DNA of 64,000 nt from Thereva unica (Eukaryota; Arthropoda; Insecta; Diptera; Therevidae): the NCBI GenBank assembly GCA_949987705.1, contig OX465282.1:9350501-9414500 (forward strand), written 5' to 3'. The notes under the pieces are model-generated. The model was not told the DNA's origin, searched no databases, and was given only the letters and a program-made list of their open reading frames with translations. The first letter of the stretch is position 1. Every line of letters begins with the position of its first letter. Positions 1 to 12,239 of this stretch are shown here, piece by piece. The translations under genes were made by a program, and so were the position numbers.

Positions 1-630
1 AAGTTCAAAGTGGCGCTTAGACGTCTCCTCTCCTCCTTAAATTACAGATCTTCTAAAATCTGAGTAAATATTTAAATTAATTCCTACAAAGCAACAAAAC
101 AACAACATAAACCCCTCAACCCGATTACATAAAATTCTATGCAATTTTCTCCTCTAGTTTAACACAGTAAACAAGTCCCGCACTGGTTAATGCCGTCATC
201 AAAAATTCATTACTTAATCAAGTCCATTCCAGGAGTTCTGCTTTGTACCAAACCAACCTGGCTTGGACCTAGCAGCGCACCTGGTCATGATCACATTTCA
301 GCAAGCGGAATGAATAGGAGGAACCGCGTGCCACCCACAAAGTCCTGCTGCTGCTGCTGGTGGTGGTATGCTGGTTGCAGTTGTGACCTTTCCCTTATTT
401 ATTTACTTGCCTTGTGCCCTGCACCTACCACTTAAGGTCCAGCCAGACACAAGACAATGCAGCCAGCAAATCTTTTTGTTCTGTTTTTAAAATGGGTCCA
501 CGGACAGACACAGCATCAACATAACAGCTCTCCTCAATGCCCAGAGTCCCTCGGGTGGTGGGTTTCCCGGGAATATCTATCTCCAGATACTTGGTTGGAC
601 TCATGCTGCTTGGTCATTTCTTGTGCTGCC
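1..630. other. No gene seen
   Basis: AT-rich non-coding sequence with a short CTG-type run near 345-375. No coding region, RNA gene or repeat boundary can be supported here. Confidence 0.5.
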
Positions 631-634
631 TTAA

Positions 635-2168
635 GGCCCTAATACACTCAGCGACGAAGTCCAACATGAAATTCAGTTCCAACAACAAAATATTAAGGGA
701 AGCTTAAAAAAAAATACAGTCACAAAATTAAACTAACCCAATCTCAAAAACATCCTAACACAGTCAAAATTACCTGTTGTGCACTGCTTGCAGTGCACAA
801 CACGGCCGCCGGAGGGGAAATCTTTGCACAATAAAGGGGTTCGGCTGCATTCGTATGTCTTGTTGGGCTCTACTTTATGAGTGCGTGCCCGAGGTAAATT
901 TTCTGGCGACTTTCAAGAAATCTCTTCTGCGGTGTCGCCGGCTAGAAATTGAAGCCAGTGTTAGATAATTATGAATGGAAATTGAATTAATGTCGCAGTA
1001 ATGCACTCTACGAACTTGTTCCTGTCATGGGATATGGAATAGATCTTTTTTGTTTGATATTTAAATTTTTCATTCATGTGAAATTTTGATATCGCTGCTT
1101 TTGCTGATTTGAAATTTAGCAAGTGCTAGATACTAGTTTTTTTTGTTTGGCTCCCACCCCCTTTACTAAAAAATCTGAAAAACACCCCCGACTTTCCGAA
1201 TTTCCGGACCTCCTACCAAATTAACCCAGAGGTCCAGCAAAGCCCATATTTACATACAAAAATAATAAAAACCATAAAAAATGAATTTACGCAAAATTTA
1301 TCTACACTCATGTTGTAAAATACCTGTGCAAGGGATACACCTTTTTTGCGAATCTAGTTCCGGGAAGTTGTTACGGCTAAAAAGACAATAACGAAAAACA
1401 AGGATGTCATAAAACTTAATTATTACATGAAGGTAGTATTTGCCATTAAAATATTTTCTTGGGTTTTTCATAAAGCCAAGATAATAAACACCGATTGATC
1501 ACTACCTGACCACCGGCAAGAATCCCTAAATTCTCAAATCAAGGAAATCACCATCAAGCAAGTCATTAAAATTCTTGCCAAACAAACCGATTTTTCCTCA
1601 GATTTTATTTTTTCCCGAAAATACGATCACCATCCATGCCTGCAACAAAAAAGGTTTGAAATTTCCCCTGCAAAAGCCGAAGCAGAAGCTCTCACTTATA
1701 CAAACGCATCTCGTGTATGATTACGCAAATGCTTTTATACAGAATACAACTAGCGCAGAGATTTGCTTGGAGCGGAAATTTGATGTATTAAAACTGAAGA
1801 ATTTTAGGGAATTTTCGTTCTTAAATTTTGTGGACAATTTTTAAAACATAATTTACTCATGAAAGAAGGCTAAAATTCAAAAATTTTCCACCATGAATAG
1901 CTAGATAATCGATTTAAGTTTATCGTACATTAAAAAAATTTTAAAATTTTTCCACCTAAATAGGAGTATTTTCCGGGCGCAGGTACGGAACTTTGAACCA
2001 TTATAACTAATATACTAATAAAAAATATTAAAATTTTCCACCATGAATAGCTAGATTTATGTTTTCTTAAAAATACCTAATTTAAATTATTTCATTTGGT
2101 TGGATAGTTTTCTTAATATTCGCGGGCGCGCGATACCCTATAATTGCTCGATTGAGTGTATTAGGCCC
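635..2168. mobile_element. Non-autonomous TIR element flanked by TTAA (piggyBac-like)
   Basis: The left end GGCCCTAATACACTCA and the reverse complement of the right end, GGGCCTAATACACTCA, form terminal inverted repeats differing at one base. TTAA lies immediately outside both ends (631-634 and 2169-2172). A TTAA target duplication is the signature of the piggyBac superfamily. The 1.5 kb interior is AT-rich and codes for no transposase that I can recognise. It holds internal repeats: a segment reading AATTTTCCACCATGAATAGC occurs near 1879 and 2034, with a weaker relative near 1945. The TTAA could also be read as a shorter TWA site, so the superfamily is an inference and the boundaries are firmer than the name. 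Confidence 0.6.
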
Positions 2169-2172
2169 TTAA

Positions 2173-4621
2173 GTCTACACAAGTTTTTTTAAGTATAGGC
2201 TCGGATCCAAGTGATGCTGCATACTGGGTGCTTGGATGAAGGCTCTAACTCTTCTTGCGCTTTGGTGTGACGAGGTTGACTTCTTCTTCTCCACTTGATA
2301 CTATAGAGTGTTTGAGTTTGGATGGTTCTTTTGTTCGTTCTCTGTGATGTGTCTCTATCACTTGATCTAAGACCTCGTCGTGACTCCATCTCTCAAGAAG
2401 GGTGCTTTACTGGACCATGGCGCGCGAACCCCCTGTCCTATTTCTATACTATAGTGGAGGATGGATTTCTGATTCTTGTCCAGTTGCCCAGTTGCATCGC
2501 GCTTCCACGCTGCTTGTTGTATGTATTTATGGATTCGAGCCAACTGGGGAGTTAGTTGTTGGAACTGAGTTAACTTCGTGAGTTTGCTTGTTCGTTCTTT
2601 TATGTTTGCTTAGCTGATATTCTTGGCGTGTTACGTGCGAGATCTTATTCCAGCATCACACGAGAGAATCGTGCTTGTTGGTTTTGTTGCTGTGGCTGAT
2701 GCAGCAGCAAGTGTACAACAAAACTCCTCTCTATTCTCGAAAGGAGACGCAAGGTGTAATCCGAGAGGAAAAAGTCACCCGAGTTGTCTCACTGGCATGT
2801 TGCACTGTTATCAGTGGGAGACAATCTCTGAGGAAATGTTTTTTGTTGGTTCAACTGTGCTGCTTGGTCGTTTAAATGCTGCGGAGTAGAGAGGACTGAA
2901 ATGTTTCTTCTATACAAATAAACACCAGATCGAGCGATGGCGTGGTGGTGGTTGAGCGGGGTTGAGTCAGTCGAAGAAGGCATTAATCACGATTGTTTAT
3001 CTTTGACACAACGTTTAATAAATTTTTGTCCTTACTCGGAAATGTTCAGGCTTCTTCTCCTATCACACACATAAAACATATAAAACGATTCCGTGATGGC
3101 CATATTTATGAGGCGACCCCTTCATCTCCGGATCTTCGGGAAAATCTCTCTAAAAAAACAAAAACAACAAAGTTAGGTTTTAAAAATATAATTTTAGTCG
3201 TAAATTAACATGGGAGACAGAGAGAAGAAAAAACCTCATAATATCGTGATATCGGGCTTCCGATGTTTATCTAAAATACATTATGGACGGTAGTCAACTA
3301 ACAGCCCCGATGCTTGATTATTCATAGCTTGTTAATATCGATGGGAATTTATGGCGGAAAATAAATGATTTTGACAAAAATATTCACGTGTAAACCTAGA
3401 CGCGACACTCATGTTTGGATAAATCATATTAACATGATAAAAGATACTTTGTGGTGGCAGATCGTATTTATCTAACCAGAAAATTTGATACAATGCCACT
3501 GACCTGTGCGCGAAATAAAAGGTGTTTTATGAATTTGGTTAAACTTTTTTTTTGTCAAATGACGATTTTTTAAGGTGATGATTGGTGTCATATTATTAGC
3601 TAGTTTGGATATATAAAAGATTCGACAAATCGATACAAGGTCAGAAAAATATTGAATCATCATACACATATTGATTCCAGTGTGACTAGGAGAAGGAAAC
3701 ATTTTTGTGGTATAGAAGAGATTGATGATTGCGAAGTGTTTTGAATTAAAATGACATTAGAATCAATAGATTTGAAATAAAAGCAGCTTTGTTAGTTTCT
3801 TTCTTAGTTTTATAGCTGGTTTTTTTGTTTGGGGGTATATTTTGCATACTGACTCTCTTATATCTCTTTTATACAATAACCCATAACCGAGCTTTGATTA
3901 ATATATGCATTGTTTTCGATACGGTTAGGTGCCAAAAATAGTCTTATGCGGATGTAAAAATGTTCTTTGATATATTAATCATATTTTATGGGGTTTTTGG
4001 TGTAGAAAGAGTTTTTATAGGTTGAATTTTTTGTAGATAGATTTGACAAAAGATGCATCTGGATTCGTTACTGGAAAAAGATTGTTCTTAGCTTTTTTAT
4101 TTGAAATTATAATGTTAATATTTGATACCTAATTCGATGGCTCTGCAGGCTAATACTAGCCTTTTCTTCCTTCAGCTTGTTGCTTCACATATCTCTCTGC
4201 TCCACAGCTTGCCTCCAGTTTCTTGTATTTAAGAATAATAAAGCTGTTCTTTTCCCAACACCTCCTAACAGTGTTCCAACCTCATAATATACAATCCAAT
4301 ATTACTTACTCCTACTTATCGACCAAATAAAGTTTATAAAAAGCTCACACTAATAGATATCCCCGAAGTGATCGACAGAAATCTTATTCCAAAAAAAAAG
4401 TAACAGCAATCGATAGAATATTACCGATGGTGTATCCAAGGAACTTGCACGCAAAGCAATCATCATGAGCACATACTTAGGAGTCGTTAGGCGATTTTTG
4501 TGATTTTTCGACCCCCTTTCCCCTTGGTGAGATGTCGTGATACAACGTGGCTCGACCCTCTCCCCCGCCCCCATAATTCCACGTGAGATTTTTGAAATTT
4601 TAAAAAATTTAGTATTTAAAC
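2173..4621. other. No gene seen
   Basis: AT-rich DNA with only short open frames lacking codon bias or recognisable motifs. No transposon end, RNA gene or strong repeat was found by eye. Confidence 0.45.
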
Positions 4622-4624
4622 TAA

Positions 4625-4779
4625 AGGCCCCCATACACGGTCAAATTGGATGTACAACCAGATTTTCATCAAACCCATAAGCCCAACGTATTTTGATCGT
4701 CCGACCGGCCCACAATCGATAGTTTTGGTTGTACATCCGCCCTTCGATGTACATCCAATTTGACCGTGTATGGGGGCCT
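4625..4779. mobile_element. Foldback MITE family C, TAA target duplication
   Basis: A 155 bp palindromic element. Its left end AGGCCCCCATACACGGTCAA is matched in inverted orientation at the right end, and the arms pair for about 31 bp. TAA flanks both sides (4622-4624 and 4780-4782). A 3-bp TWA duplication is characteristic of PIF/Harbinger (Tourist-like) elements. A partial second copy lies at 26279-26360. It has no coding capacity, so it would have been moved in trans by a transposase elsewhere. Confidence 0.75.
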
Positions 4780-5640
4780 TAAAACTACGTTTCAAAAATG
4801 TATCTCCACACACACACACACCGGCCGCCAACTGTATGGGGCCTGCAGTCCAAGAAAACTGGCAAAAATCTTTGTGTTTGGGCATTTATCGTCAGTTCGT
4901 GCCTGAAGATCTCAACTTCTTTACTCAGTTAGTTTCAAGCCGTGTATTTACTGCAAGAATTCATGCCGTATTCACCCGGAACGGAAAACAAGGCTCAAAC
5001 TACGCGCGAAAACCCCACACTCGCGCTCGCACTTGCGCGAGTCTGAAGCCGCCTTAAAGCACAAATAGATTGGCGATTGGTATTTTAAACATTTTTGCAG
5101 TCACCGTCGCCGCCTCCGTTGAGGCCATGAAAATTTTCGAGTTGAATTATCAACCGGCGTATTCGCAATTCGTACGTCACCTGCATGTCATGGTTTGACA
5201 GGCGCATACCTGAGGTCCTCATTCCTCAGTCAGACTGAGTAATGTATGGCCTTCATCGGGACGTTCCTGCCGACCTGGCTTGAAAAATCACGGCCTGCTG
5301 GCGTTCTGTAAGTAAATGGGAGTCTTTAGTGGAGAAACAGGTTTTACTTAATTCAACGCAGTTTTCTCGCGATTTTACGCGGTTTGGTAAGGGGAAAATT
5401 AAGTGGTATTTGCCCACGTGAGTTTGGCTGAGATTCGGCTCGACCCCCCCCCCCAAAAGCCTCACGTAATTAATAGACGACTTCTAACCGCAGCTGGTCC
5501 TATGTTGCCCTGATTATCTTAAAACCAGCTTGGTATTCTCTTATAAGGCTTTCCATTATAGGCTCTAGCTTTTGTGTCACAAAGATTGCGAATTTTAGAA
5601 TCGGCAAAATATCAAATCCGCACTCACTTCCGATCCGCCG
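4780..5640. other. No gene seen; possible MITE end near 4950-5056
   Basis: A CA microsatellite lies near 4808-4822. A GC-richer stretch ending in GAAGCCGCCTTAA near 5043-5056 resembles the end of a TIR element, but no partner end was found in the window. Confidence 0.3.
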
Positions 5641-5654
5641 GATTCAACAATCAG

Positions 5655-5845
5655 GCCCATTATCTTGGGGAAGTACAAATGATTCCCATCTACATATCTC
5701 GTTATAGATGTCCGTTCTTGGATGAAACTTATTGCTGAACCTTTGTATTCTTGCCCAATTCTCCCTTCATAAAAGTCTTCCTGAATATCTCTTCTGCTTT
5801 CTACAAAGCCTGTCTGCCATTCTGCTAAGTCATCTTCACAATTGT
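5655..5845 (-). pseudogene. RTE-like non-LTR retrotransposon fragment (EN-RT linker)
   Basis: The minus strand reads IQEDFYEGRIGQEYKGSA and then SFIQERTSITRYVDGN. This matches, frame by frame, the linker of the RTE-like fragment at 29108-29675 (IQEDFNEGRISQAYKRLA, SFSQERTSAKT). In these elements the segment lies between the endonuclease and the reverse transcriptase. Here it is a short broken remnant with no RT core next to it. The open frame around it continues into unrelated sequence and should not be taken as a gene. The assignment rests on internal similarity within this window plus recognition of the RTE linker. Confidence 0.5.
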
Positions 5846-6239
5846 GTTCTTTAAATCCCCGAGGTTTATGGACTGCTGGAAATAGCCGCTGAGATGCAGC
5901 TAACACCGGAGGACATCCTGGGTTGGATGATATCGTCGAAAGATGTGTCGAAAATGATGGAAGTGGCGTTGAAGGCCAGACGCTCAAGCAATACGCTAAG
6001 CCCAAAAAGGCAAATAATTGCAGAGACGGATAGCAGTTAGACTGTTGCGGGTCCAGCACTGGAGGGTTCCATTTTTAAGTGCTACGCTGATGACGAAAAG
6101 CTGAAGTACTGTCTTTATGGCTGGTACCGCTCTGGACTTAAACGTCATGCAAAACGCTTAGTGAGTTTAGTCAGTAAGAATCCGACACTGCCGTCTGGAT
6201 GCAGACCCCAGCGGTCTCTCCTGTCCTTGTTATAGCGAA

Positions 6240-6410
6240 GGTCAGCGGTGGTCGCACATTTCGCAAGATTTTCATCACTCCCTCGTAAAAAAATGGTTCA
6301 GTCTCTTAAACCAGTATTCTGCCAGGGACTTGGAGGTGGGCCATGAGATACCATGATACCATGAGTCCTGTGGCCTTATCACGAAAAAAGGAACCCCTCT
6401 TCCGCTAAAA
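6240..6410 (-). pseudogene. R1/LOA-like non-LTR fragment, region after RNase H
   Basis: The minus strand reads HGISWPTSKSLAEYWFKRLN, clearly related to the minus-strand reading at 12010-12130 (CGISWSTSKSLIEERMKGLN). In R1/LOA-group elements this segment follows the RNase H domain and precedes the C-terminal zinc motif. Stops and frameshifts surround it. This is a short, degraded scrap of uncertain limits. Confidence 0.4.
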
Positions 6411-7085
6411 ACCGCACGCAATTAATGGACGACCTCCTAGGATCGTTTATTAAATCCAGCCAACAGTTCCCTGACATCCTTTCTACTGCGTTTGTAGGTA
6501 CTTTTTATAGTTGACAAATCCAGGCACGGACCTCTAGCGTTCGTCAAGCTCGATCGGCAAGGGCCTTCTTCATGAAACTGGTGGGCGCCCCGGTTTCGGA
6601 TCAATGAACTCTTAATTGATCCATAAAAGTCCCATGAATATGATAAGAAAGGGACAGTCTATCCTGAGAGAGCCTCATATCTGTGCTTGTAATTGATTTT
6701 TTTAATAAATATAGATAGTTTATTTTGACGTTATATTTCACATCTTTGTTTATATTGGTGCGCCATCTAGACCTTCGGTATTTCAACGTTGAATATCTCT
6801 GACATTTTGTAGCCGATTTCGACAGATGTATATGATTATGACACGTCATTGAGTACCATTTTAGCAATGAGTCGATACACAAAGAACGAAACTATGATTA
6901 TAACTCGATTACATTAGAGGCACTTCAGACATTTCTGGCATTTCAGCAGTGTACTGTCTATAGAATTAATCTCGCAACTAAAATTTCTCAATGGCGTACG
7001 TCTGAATGCACTTCTCCTCAAACGGAATATCAATATATCCACAATAGTTAATAGATAAAAGATCGCTCAGAAATACCTATCTCGA
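6411..7085. other. No gene seen
   Basis: No supported coding or structural feature. The sequence is AT-rich with short random open frames. Confidence 0.4.
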
Positions 7086-7652
7086 CCCGAGTTAAAATAA
7101 AAAATGGGCCTATGCCGGGCGAATTTCGGCCCCTTGGCTTTTTGAGGGCGATATGACGGCCGTAGACTTTTTACCCATTTTTAATGGGGGCACATTCGGT
7201 CTTTCGGCGGCCAAACTTGACCAAAAGATTTAAATGGCCAAGAACCAAGCTGTACACAAAAGATTTATCCTACCAGATTATTGATAAGAGCTCGCCAGTG
7301 GCCCCAGTCGGTTTGTTGTAAGCGAAGTGTGTAGTGCGTGTTGATTTATATTTTAGTGGAAAATTTTGTTATTAAATCGCTAGAAGAAAAAAACAGTGTG
7401 TTGATGATGTTTTTCTCAATAAATACGCGGTGAGTTTTGTATCTCTACATAGATGAATATTAAAAAGATCGCATTATATACAAACGAATACCCATCGGTA
7501 TGTGTTGCGTGTGTGGCCGCACTGTCCTGCAACGGGCCTTCTGATGCCCTTCATATGGCCGAGGACTATGTTTAAGCACTTTTGGTGTTCGCTGAGGCCG
7601 AGGACTATAACAACCACGCCCTTTGTTAGGTCATAATTTATTTTTACTCGGG
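7086..7652. mobile_element. TIR element family Q, copy 1
   Basis: The left end CCCGAGTTAAAATAAAAAAT and right end TTTATTTTTACTCGGG form inverted termini, extended by (A)TGGGCCTA against TTAGGTCAT. The same termini and parts of the interior recur at 12838-15274, 20226-20723 and 50734-51352, which defines a family of about 0.5-0.6 kb. The interior has no recognisable transposase. No convincing target duplication could be read, so the superfamily is left open. Confidence 0.6.
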
Positions 7653-8080
7653 GACCCATATTTCTTGGTCTTTGTCTCTTTGAGTGTCACATTGTTTTAG
7701 GTTTTGGTGGATGGCTTTTTCAGCGTCACACCTCCACTCTTTTCCAGACATCCTCCGACCCCATCAGCTGGTCCAAAATGTTCTCCGGTCAGAATAAGTT
7801 ATTAGACACCTGGGTACGCTTGGTGCCCAGAGCAAATCGTTAAACGACAGTGCAAAACCGATACGACAACTTTACATCTTCACTTGGTAGGCTTTGAACT
7901 CTCACCTACTGCATCCATTCTCCTCCTTTCCGCTGGGTGCTGTCCAGAATCCGTTCAAAGTTAACAGCGTCAATACTTGTAGGTCATACTAGGAGATTGC
8001 GAGTAAGAGCTGGAAGTCGTCATATCCGAGGATCCGATAACAAGTTGCACATCACTCCCCGTAAGACGTCACCCTGGACT

Positions 8081-8944
8081 CAGGAGCGGCGCTTTCATAT
8101 ATGCGAATGGTGCACCACTGGCGCAATTTGACGTGGGTGCAATTTCAGAAATTAAGATTTAAAAAAAAGTTTAAAACCCCATTTCAATTACCCAATTCCT
8201 GTCCCTGTACTTTCTGCAGAAAATCAGAATCAATTTCCCAAATGAGAGAAGCGCACGAAGAGAGGTATCTATATTCAATGCCTCGGAAAAGATACCACAA
8301 CCTGTTCCCAATTTTTGAGCCCTCTGTGTAGATACATAAAGACCAAATCGAGATGACACCATCTGTCCAGTAATATCTGGCCGCTTTGGTGCTTTTACTG
8401 TCTAGCAAATTAATATGGCAGATTCACACGAGCCAACCAAGAAAAATTGGCTATCGTCGAATCTCGATTTGATGAACAATCGAATGGGGTTTCACAAGAG
8501 CCAACTTTCCCAACGAACATTATGGTAGAATGCTTCAGCTTGTTGTTGTTGGTTTTAACCTTAATTCTCCCATCTGCCATCTCTTTTCTTTTCTTTTCCT
8601 AATAACAGGGAGACAAAAAACAGCAACAACCGTTCACCTGTCAAAAAGTTGATTCAAAAATTCAATGAAAGAATTCGGAAGTTTAAAAATTCTGCCCACC
8701 CCATCGTGCCCTCCTACTCTCTTCTACGCAAACGAAGTTTTTACCAGATTTTTGTTGGTTGGATGTTGACCCATATGAAACTCCCTATGTAATCTTATTA
8801 TTAGGATGCAATCTTACATTTTGCGCAAACTGTGGCAATTTTTTCTCCCATCCAGCGTGTGCCCACTGCGTTCAAAAATGAACAGCTTATAGGGCGCAAT
8901 ATCGTATAGTGCACCGGGCGCAAAAAACCCGAGCACCGGCCCTG
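8081..8944. mobile_element. hAT-type element family P, copy with perfect 8-bp duplication
   Basis: The left end CAGGAGCGGCGCTTTCATA and the right end GAGCACCGGCCCTG are imperfect inverted termini. CCTGGACT flanks both sides exactly (8073-8080 and 8945-8952). Eight-base duplications with CAGGG-type termini are diagnostic of hAT elements. Subterminal sequence (GGTGCACC..GGCGC on the left, GGGCGCAATAT..GCACCGGGCGC on the right) is shared with copies at 31802-33366, 33442-33678 and 59000-59237. This copy is longer than the 237 bp short form because its interior carries other sequence, including a minus-strand RNase H remnant. Confidence 0.8.
8184..8408 (-). pseudogene. R1/LOA-like RNase H fragment inside a hAT element
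   Basis: Two overlapping minus-strand frames give pieces of a retrotransposon RNase H domain. One reads YTEGSKIGNR, equivalent to the catalytic YTDGSK motif with Asp replaced by Glu. The other reads IFSEALNIDTSLR, the next segment of R1/LOA-type RNases H. A frameshift separates them. No RT or zinc motif is adjacent. It lies within the hAT element, so either the hAT captured it or the retrotransposon inserted there and decayed. Confidence is limited by shortness. Confidence 0.45.
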
Positions 8945-8952
8945 CCTGGACT

Positions 8953-11440
8953 CCACTAAACTGATTCTAACATCTACCTTCCAACCAGTATACGGTGAAA
9001 AAAAAACGCCAATCAAAATTTACACTATTTACATATCTTTAACAAACTCTCCTTGGTGTATCTTCAATATGAAATTGAACTTCCTTTTTTTTCTTAAGTT
9101 TAACTAGGTCAAATCTTGACTAGCTTAAGTAATCTGAATTCATATCAGCATAGCTCCCATAAACTCCCTGTTACTTCATCCGAAACGATTTTGTATGTTA
9201 TAAAAGACATCATAAATCGTGCTTTTTTTAACCAAACAACATTGGGCTAAGCACTGGCCTTAAATACTAAGAAATGGTAAAGTTTTTCTTAATGCAGCTG
9301 ATTGGTTTCCGGCTACTCTGGCTGGTTTCTTCAACATTTTCAACCCTTTTTCCCCGTCATCGGTTGGGAGTTCTTAAAACTGAGTTCATAAAAACTAAAT
9401 AGAAGACAAACAATAAATTTTGAAACTTGACTTTTCAACAATCCGCCGTAGTAAATGTAGTAAACGCCATGGAGGAGCAGAGCATCGAAAGCGACCAATT
9501 TTTCCTCCTTAATGGACTTCCATAAATGAGAATCGTGATAGAATATTTTTCCATTATTGCGATTTTCCTTCTTTCTACTTGAATTCCCCTTTCTTGTCTT
9601 ATTCCCGGATTTTTTTATATTTATTCTCCATGTGTACACTTTGCGCTTTCAGCTTGTTTTATGTTGATTTCTTGAAAAATTCTTTTCTATGTCTCAAGAC
9701 TTCTGAAGGAGTCCAAGCGCGAGCAAAAAGAGACTCCAGAGCCCCCCTCTGGATCGGCGGGGATGGACAGAGGGAGTAAATAAATGATTTCTACTTTAGA
9801 TTTCTTGCAAATAAATGAGTTGCGATTATTGACCATTTGCTTTACTAGAAAGTTCGTTTATGCACATTGCAATATGTTGGATACAGAATACTGTGTACTA
9901 CTGGTTGGTAGCGGAGGAGACGACTAGTGGCATAAAAAATGGAGGTTATGTCGGGACAAGAAACGCGTCTTAAGACACACATTCTCAAGCCTGCAACTTG
10001 TCTCTCGGGCTGTAATGATCCTGTGCGAATGCATAAACGAATCTGAGTGATTGTGATCCTAATATGAATTAATGGCTTCAATTTATGTTCTTTAAGTGCC
10101 TTGAGTAAATGCTAAGGAGGATTTCGAAAATTGTCGGCTGGACATTTAACTATATTTGTTGTTGGGCAGTCTCGCGATTGTGGTTTTGATACAAGAGATT
10201 ATAAGCTTTTTGTAGATTATTTGACAAAGTCAAATGTGCAATTTGAAACCATTTGAAATTGTTTGCTTCGCATGGGATGAATATAGATGCGATAATTATA
10301 ATAGGAGCATTCTTCGGAATTGTTGCAGTTTTCAGTTGAACTTTCGGGATTAACATATGCCGTAAGAGCACAAAGTTCACTAAAGCAATATTTCTTGATT
10401 TATTGATGTGTCATGAGCTGTTTATATGATGTTGAAGGCTATGCATGCAGAATGCATATGAAGAAAAAGTATTGAACGCAAGCAGTTTTATTTAATTTAA
10501 ATTTCGACAACATTCTTTTCGTAGGTGAGATATTGCTGCTTCGACTGTTTTATGATGACTGGATTCTGTTCCATATGAGAGACCTCGACTTCGTTTATGT
10601 CAACTTAGAACACAACAGGACCAACAGAATCTCGTTCTCAACTCGAAGCGAGCTTTTTATACCCCCCAATAGTTTGGTTTAATCATAAAGGTAGAAAAAT
10701 GGGGGTTTGGTCCTTCAGGCATCATGTCCTCTTTTTCGAATCTGGTATCGTGCCTAAAGATATTGCGGCCATCACTTGGTCAATTATAGTAAAATCTCTA
10801 TACTTCAAATTTGTAGGCCAGATTGTCATAGAAAGTTCAGCAGTTTGTTGATTGATTTATAGCCCAAACTTGTCTATTCAAGACAGGTCATAGTATAATA
10901 CAAATGTATCTTTCTCTTCGATATCGTGAGACAGTAACCAGACACCAGATTAGTCTTTCTGCCTTTCCTATCTTCCATAGATGGTGAATTAGCCATCCTA
11001 CTCAGCTTGCGAGAAAACACAGGAAAAGTGAATTGAAGTTGGCCAACACAAGTGCGGGCTTACAGCGTGCGATATGCTTAATCAAAGTCCGAGAAAGTCT
11101 TCACAAAGTTGGTGGGCGGCCCAATCATATCCGGCGAATAAGGTGGGTACGATGGGTACCAGTACCCACTCGGAAAATTCTGGAAGGGCAAAAACCTACC
11201 CGGAAACGTGTGACGTAATCTTTTTATTTTTCATTTTCTACAGCTATTGAATACCTCACTTTAAGTTTCACTATACTCAATTTCCATGATTCCTAGAATA
11301 TGGCCAAGTTTCTAACCCCCTATTCTAAAACTGTAACCAATCTTACTTCTTATTAACCTCTAAGTTTAGTTTCTATGTCATTGTTGACAGATGTTACTTC
11401 TGCTTCACTACTCCGATTTTTAGTATACGCCTTCAATTTG
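8953..11440. other. No gene seen
   Basis: AT-rich sequence. Open frames are short and lack motifs. I found no transposon ends, RNA genes or tandem arrays. Confidence 0.4.
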
Positions 11441-11444
11441 AGAC

Positions 11445-11690
11445 TCAGTGATTGCATTGTGACTTGTGAATACGGTGGATAAAACCCACCAAGTTAACTT
11501 CGCACATTTACTCTATATTCACCAAGCCTCACACAATAAACGAAGACGTGCTCTGAGTTATTCTGGATACCTTAGCATAGTGTGCATAGCGGTGATTCAT
11601 TGTGGTCTAAACGATGGAAGCATTTCCTCTGTCCTTGCATGTCCACTCAAAACTTGCGTGAGATTGAAACTCACTTCCCCATTCTTCCTC
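11445..11690 (-). pseudogene. R1-clade non-LTR C-terminal zinc-motif fragment
   Basis: The minus strand reads TQVLSGHARTEE and, after a frameshift, ESPLCTLC, a stop, then NNSEHVFVYCVRLGEYRV. The spacing C-x2-C-x9-H-x4-C and the preceding QVLSGH match the C-terminal zinc knuckle of R1-clade non-LTR elements. One stop lies inside the motif. No RT domain of the same element is seen upstream on this strand, so it is a 3' remnant only. It differs from the adjacent fragment at 11737-12150, whose zinc motif is of another type. Confidence 0.5.
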
Positions 11691-11736
11691 GTAATCCACG
11701 TCTCCACGTTTGGGATGTCTGTGAGTCCACCGACCC

Positions 11737-12150
11737 TTAACAGGCTCGTCCAACTTTCCTTATCATTTTGTTATAGACTCTTATTTGGCCGCTCTCCAAT
11801 ATATTCTGGATCATAGAGACCCTTGTGGAAGTTTCGTCGCCTTCCATGCAGAGTCGGCATTCTGTCTCTTGAAGCGGACGTAGGTTGTGGAGGTGATACC
11901 GCAGTCTTTCATGGCCAGTCAGATCGCCCATCAGCAGCCTTAGATCCGCTCTATTAAAAGTGATAGTGCCCCTTAAGGCAAAGGGTCTTATAAGATCTTT
12001 AGCCTGTCTAAGACATGGGACTGATTCCCAATAGATTTAGTCCCTTCATCCGCTCCTCTATCAGGGACTTGGAGGTGGACCAAGAGATGCCACAGAAGGG
12101 TTCTGGGCCCTGGACCCACGTCTCAGAGTCCTCTTTCCCGAGGCCCTTAC
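11737..12150 (-). pseudogene. R1/LOA-like non-LTR fragment: post-RNase H region and zinc motif
   Basis: The minus strand reads CGISWSTSKSLIEERMKGLN followed downstream by LMGDLTGHERLRYHLHNL and ECRLCMEGDET. This is the pattern x-LTGH-x-L-x-HLH-x-C-x2-C-x-EDET of R1/LOA-group C termini. The expected His and last Cys are blurred, and stops and frameshifts separate the parts. The RT thumb at 12240-12545 on the same strand probably belongs to the same insertion, with the RNase H core deleted between them. Confidence 0.55.
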
Positions 12151-12239
12151 AGTTTGCTGCACTTTAGGATTGACGTAACCTGTATAGTCTTGGACCCCTA
12201 AAGTATAGTGGCCACAGATTTACCGATCGTATTGTACAT

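Noticed and set aside
5595..6059. Minus-strand 154-codon open frame as a gene
   Set aside because: Only a short internal part matches an RTE linker. The remainder is unrelated, so the frame is a chance fusion over decayed repeats.
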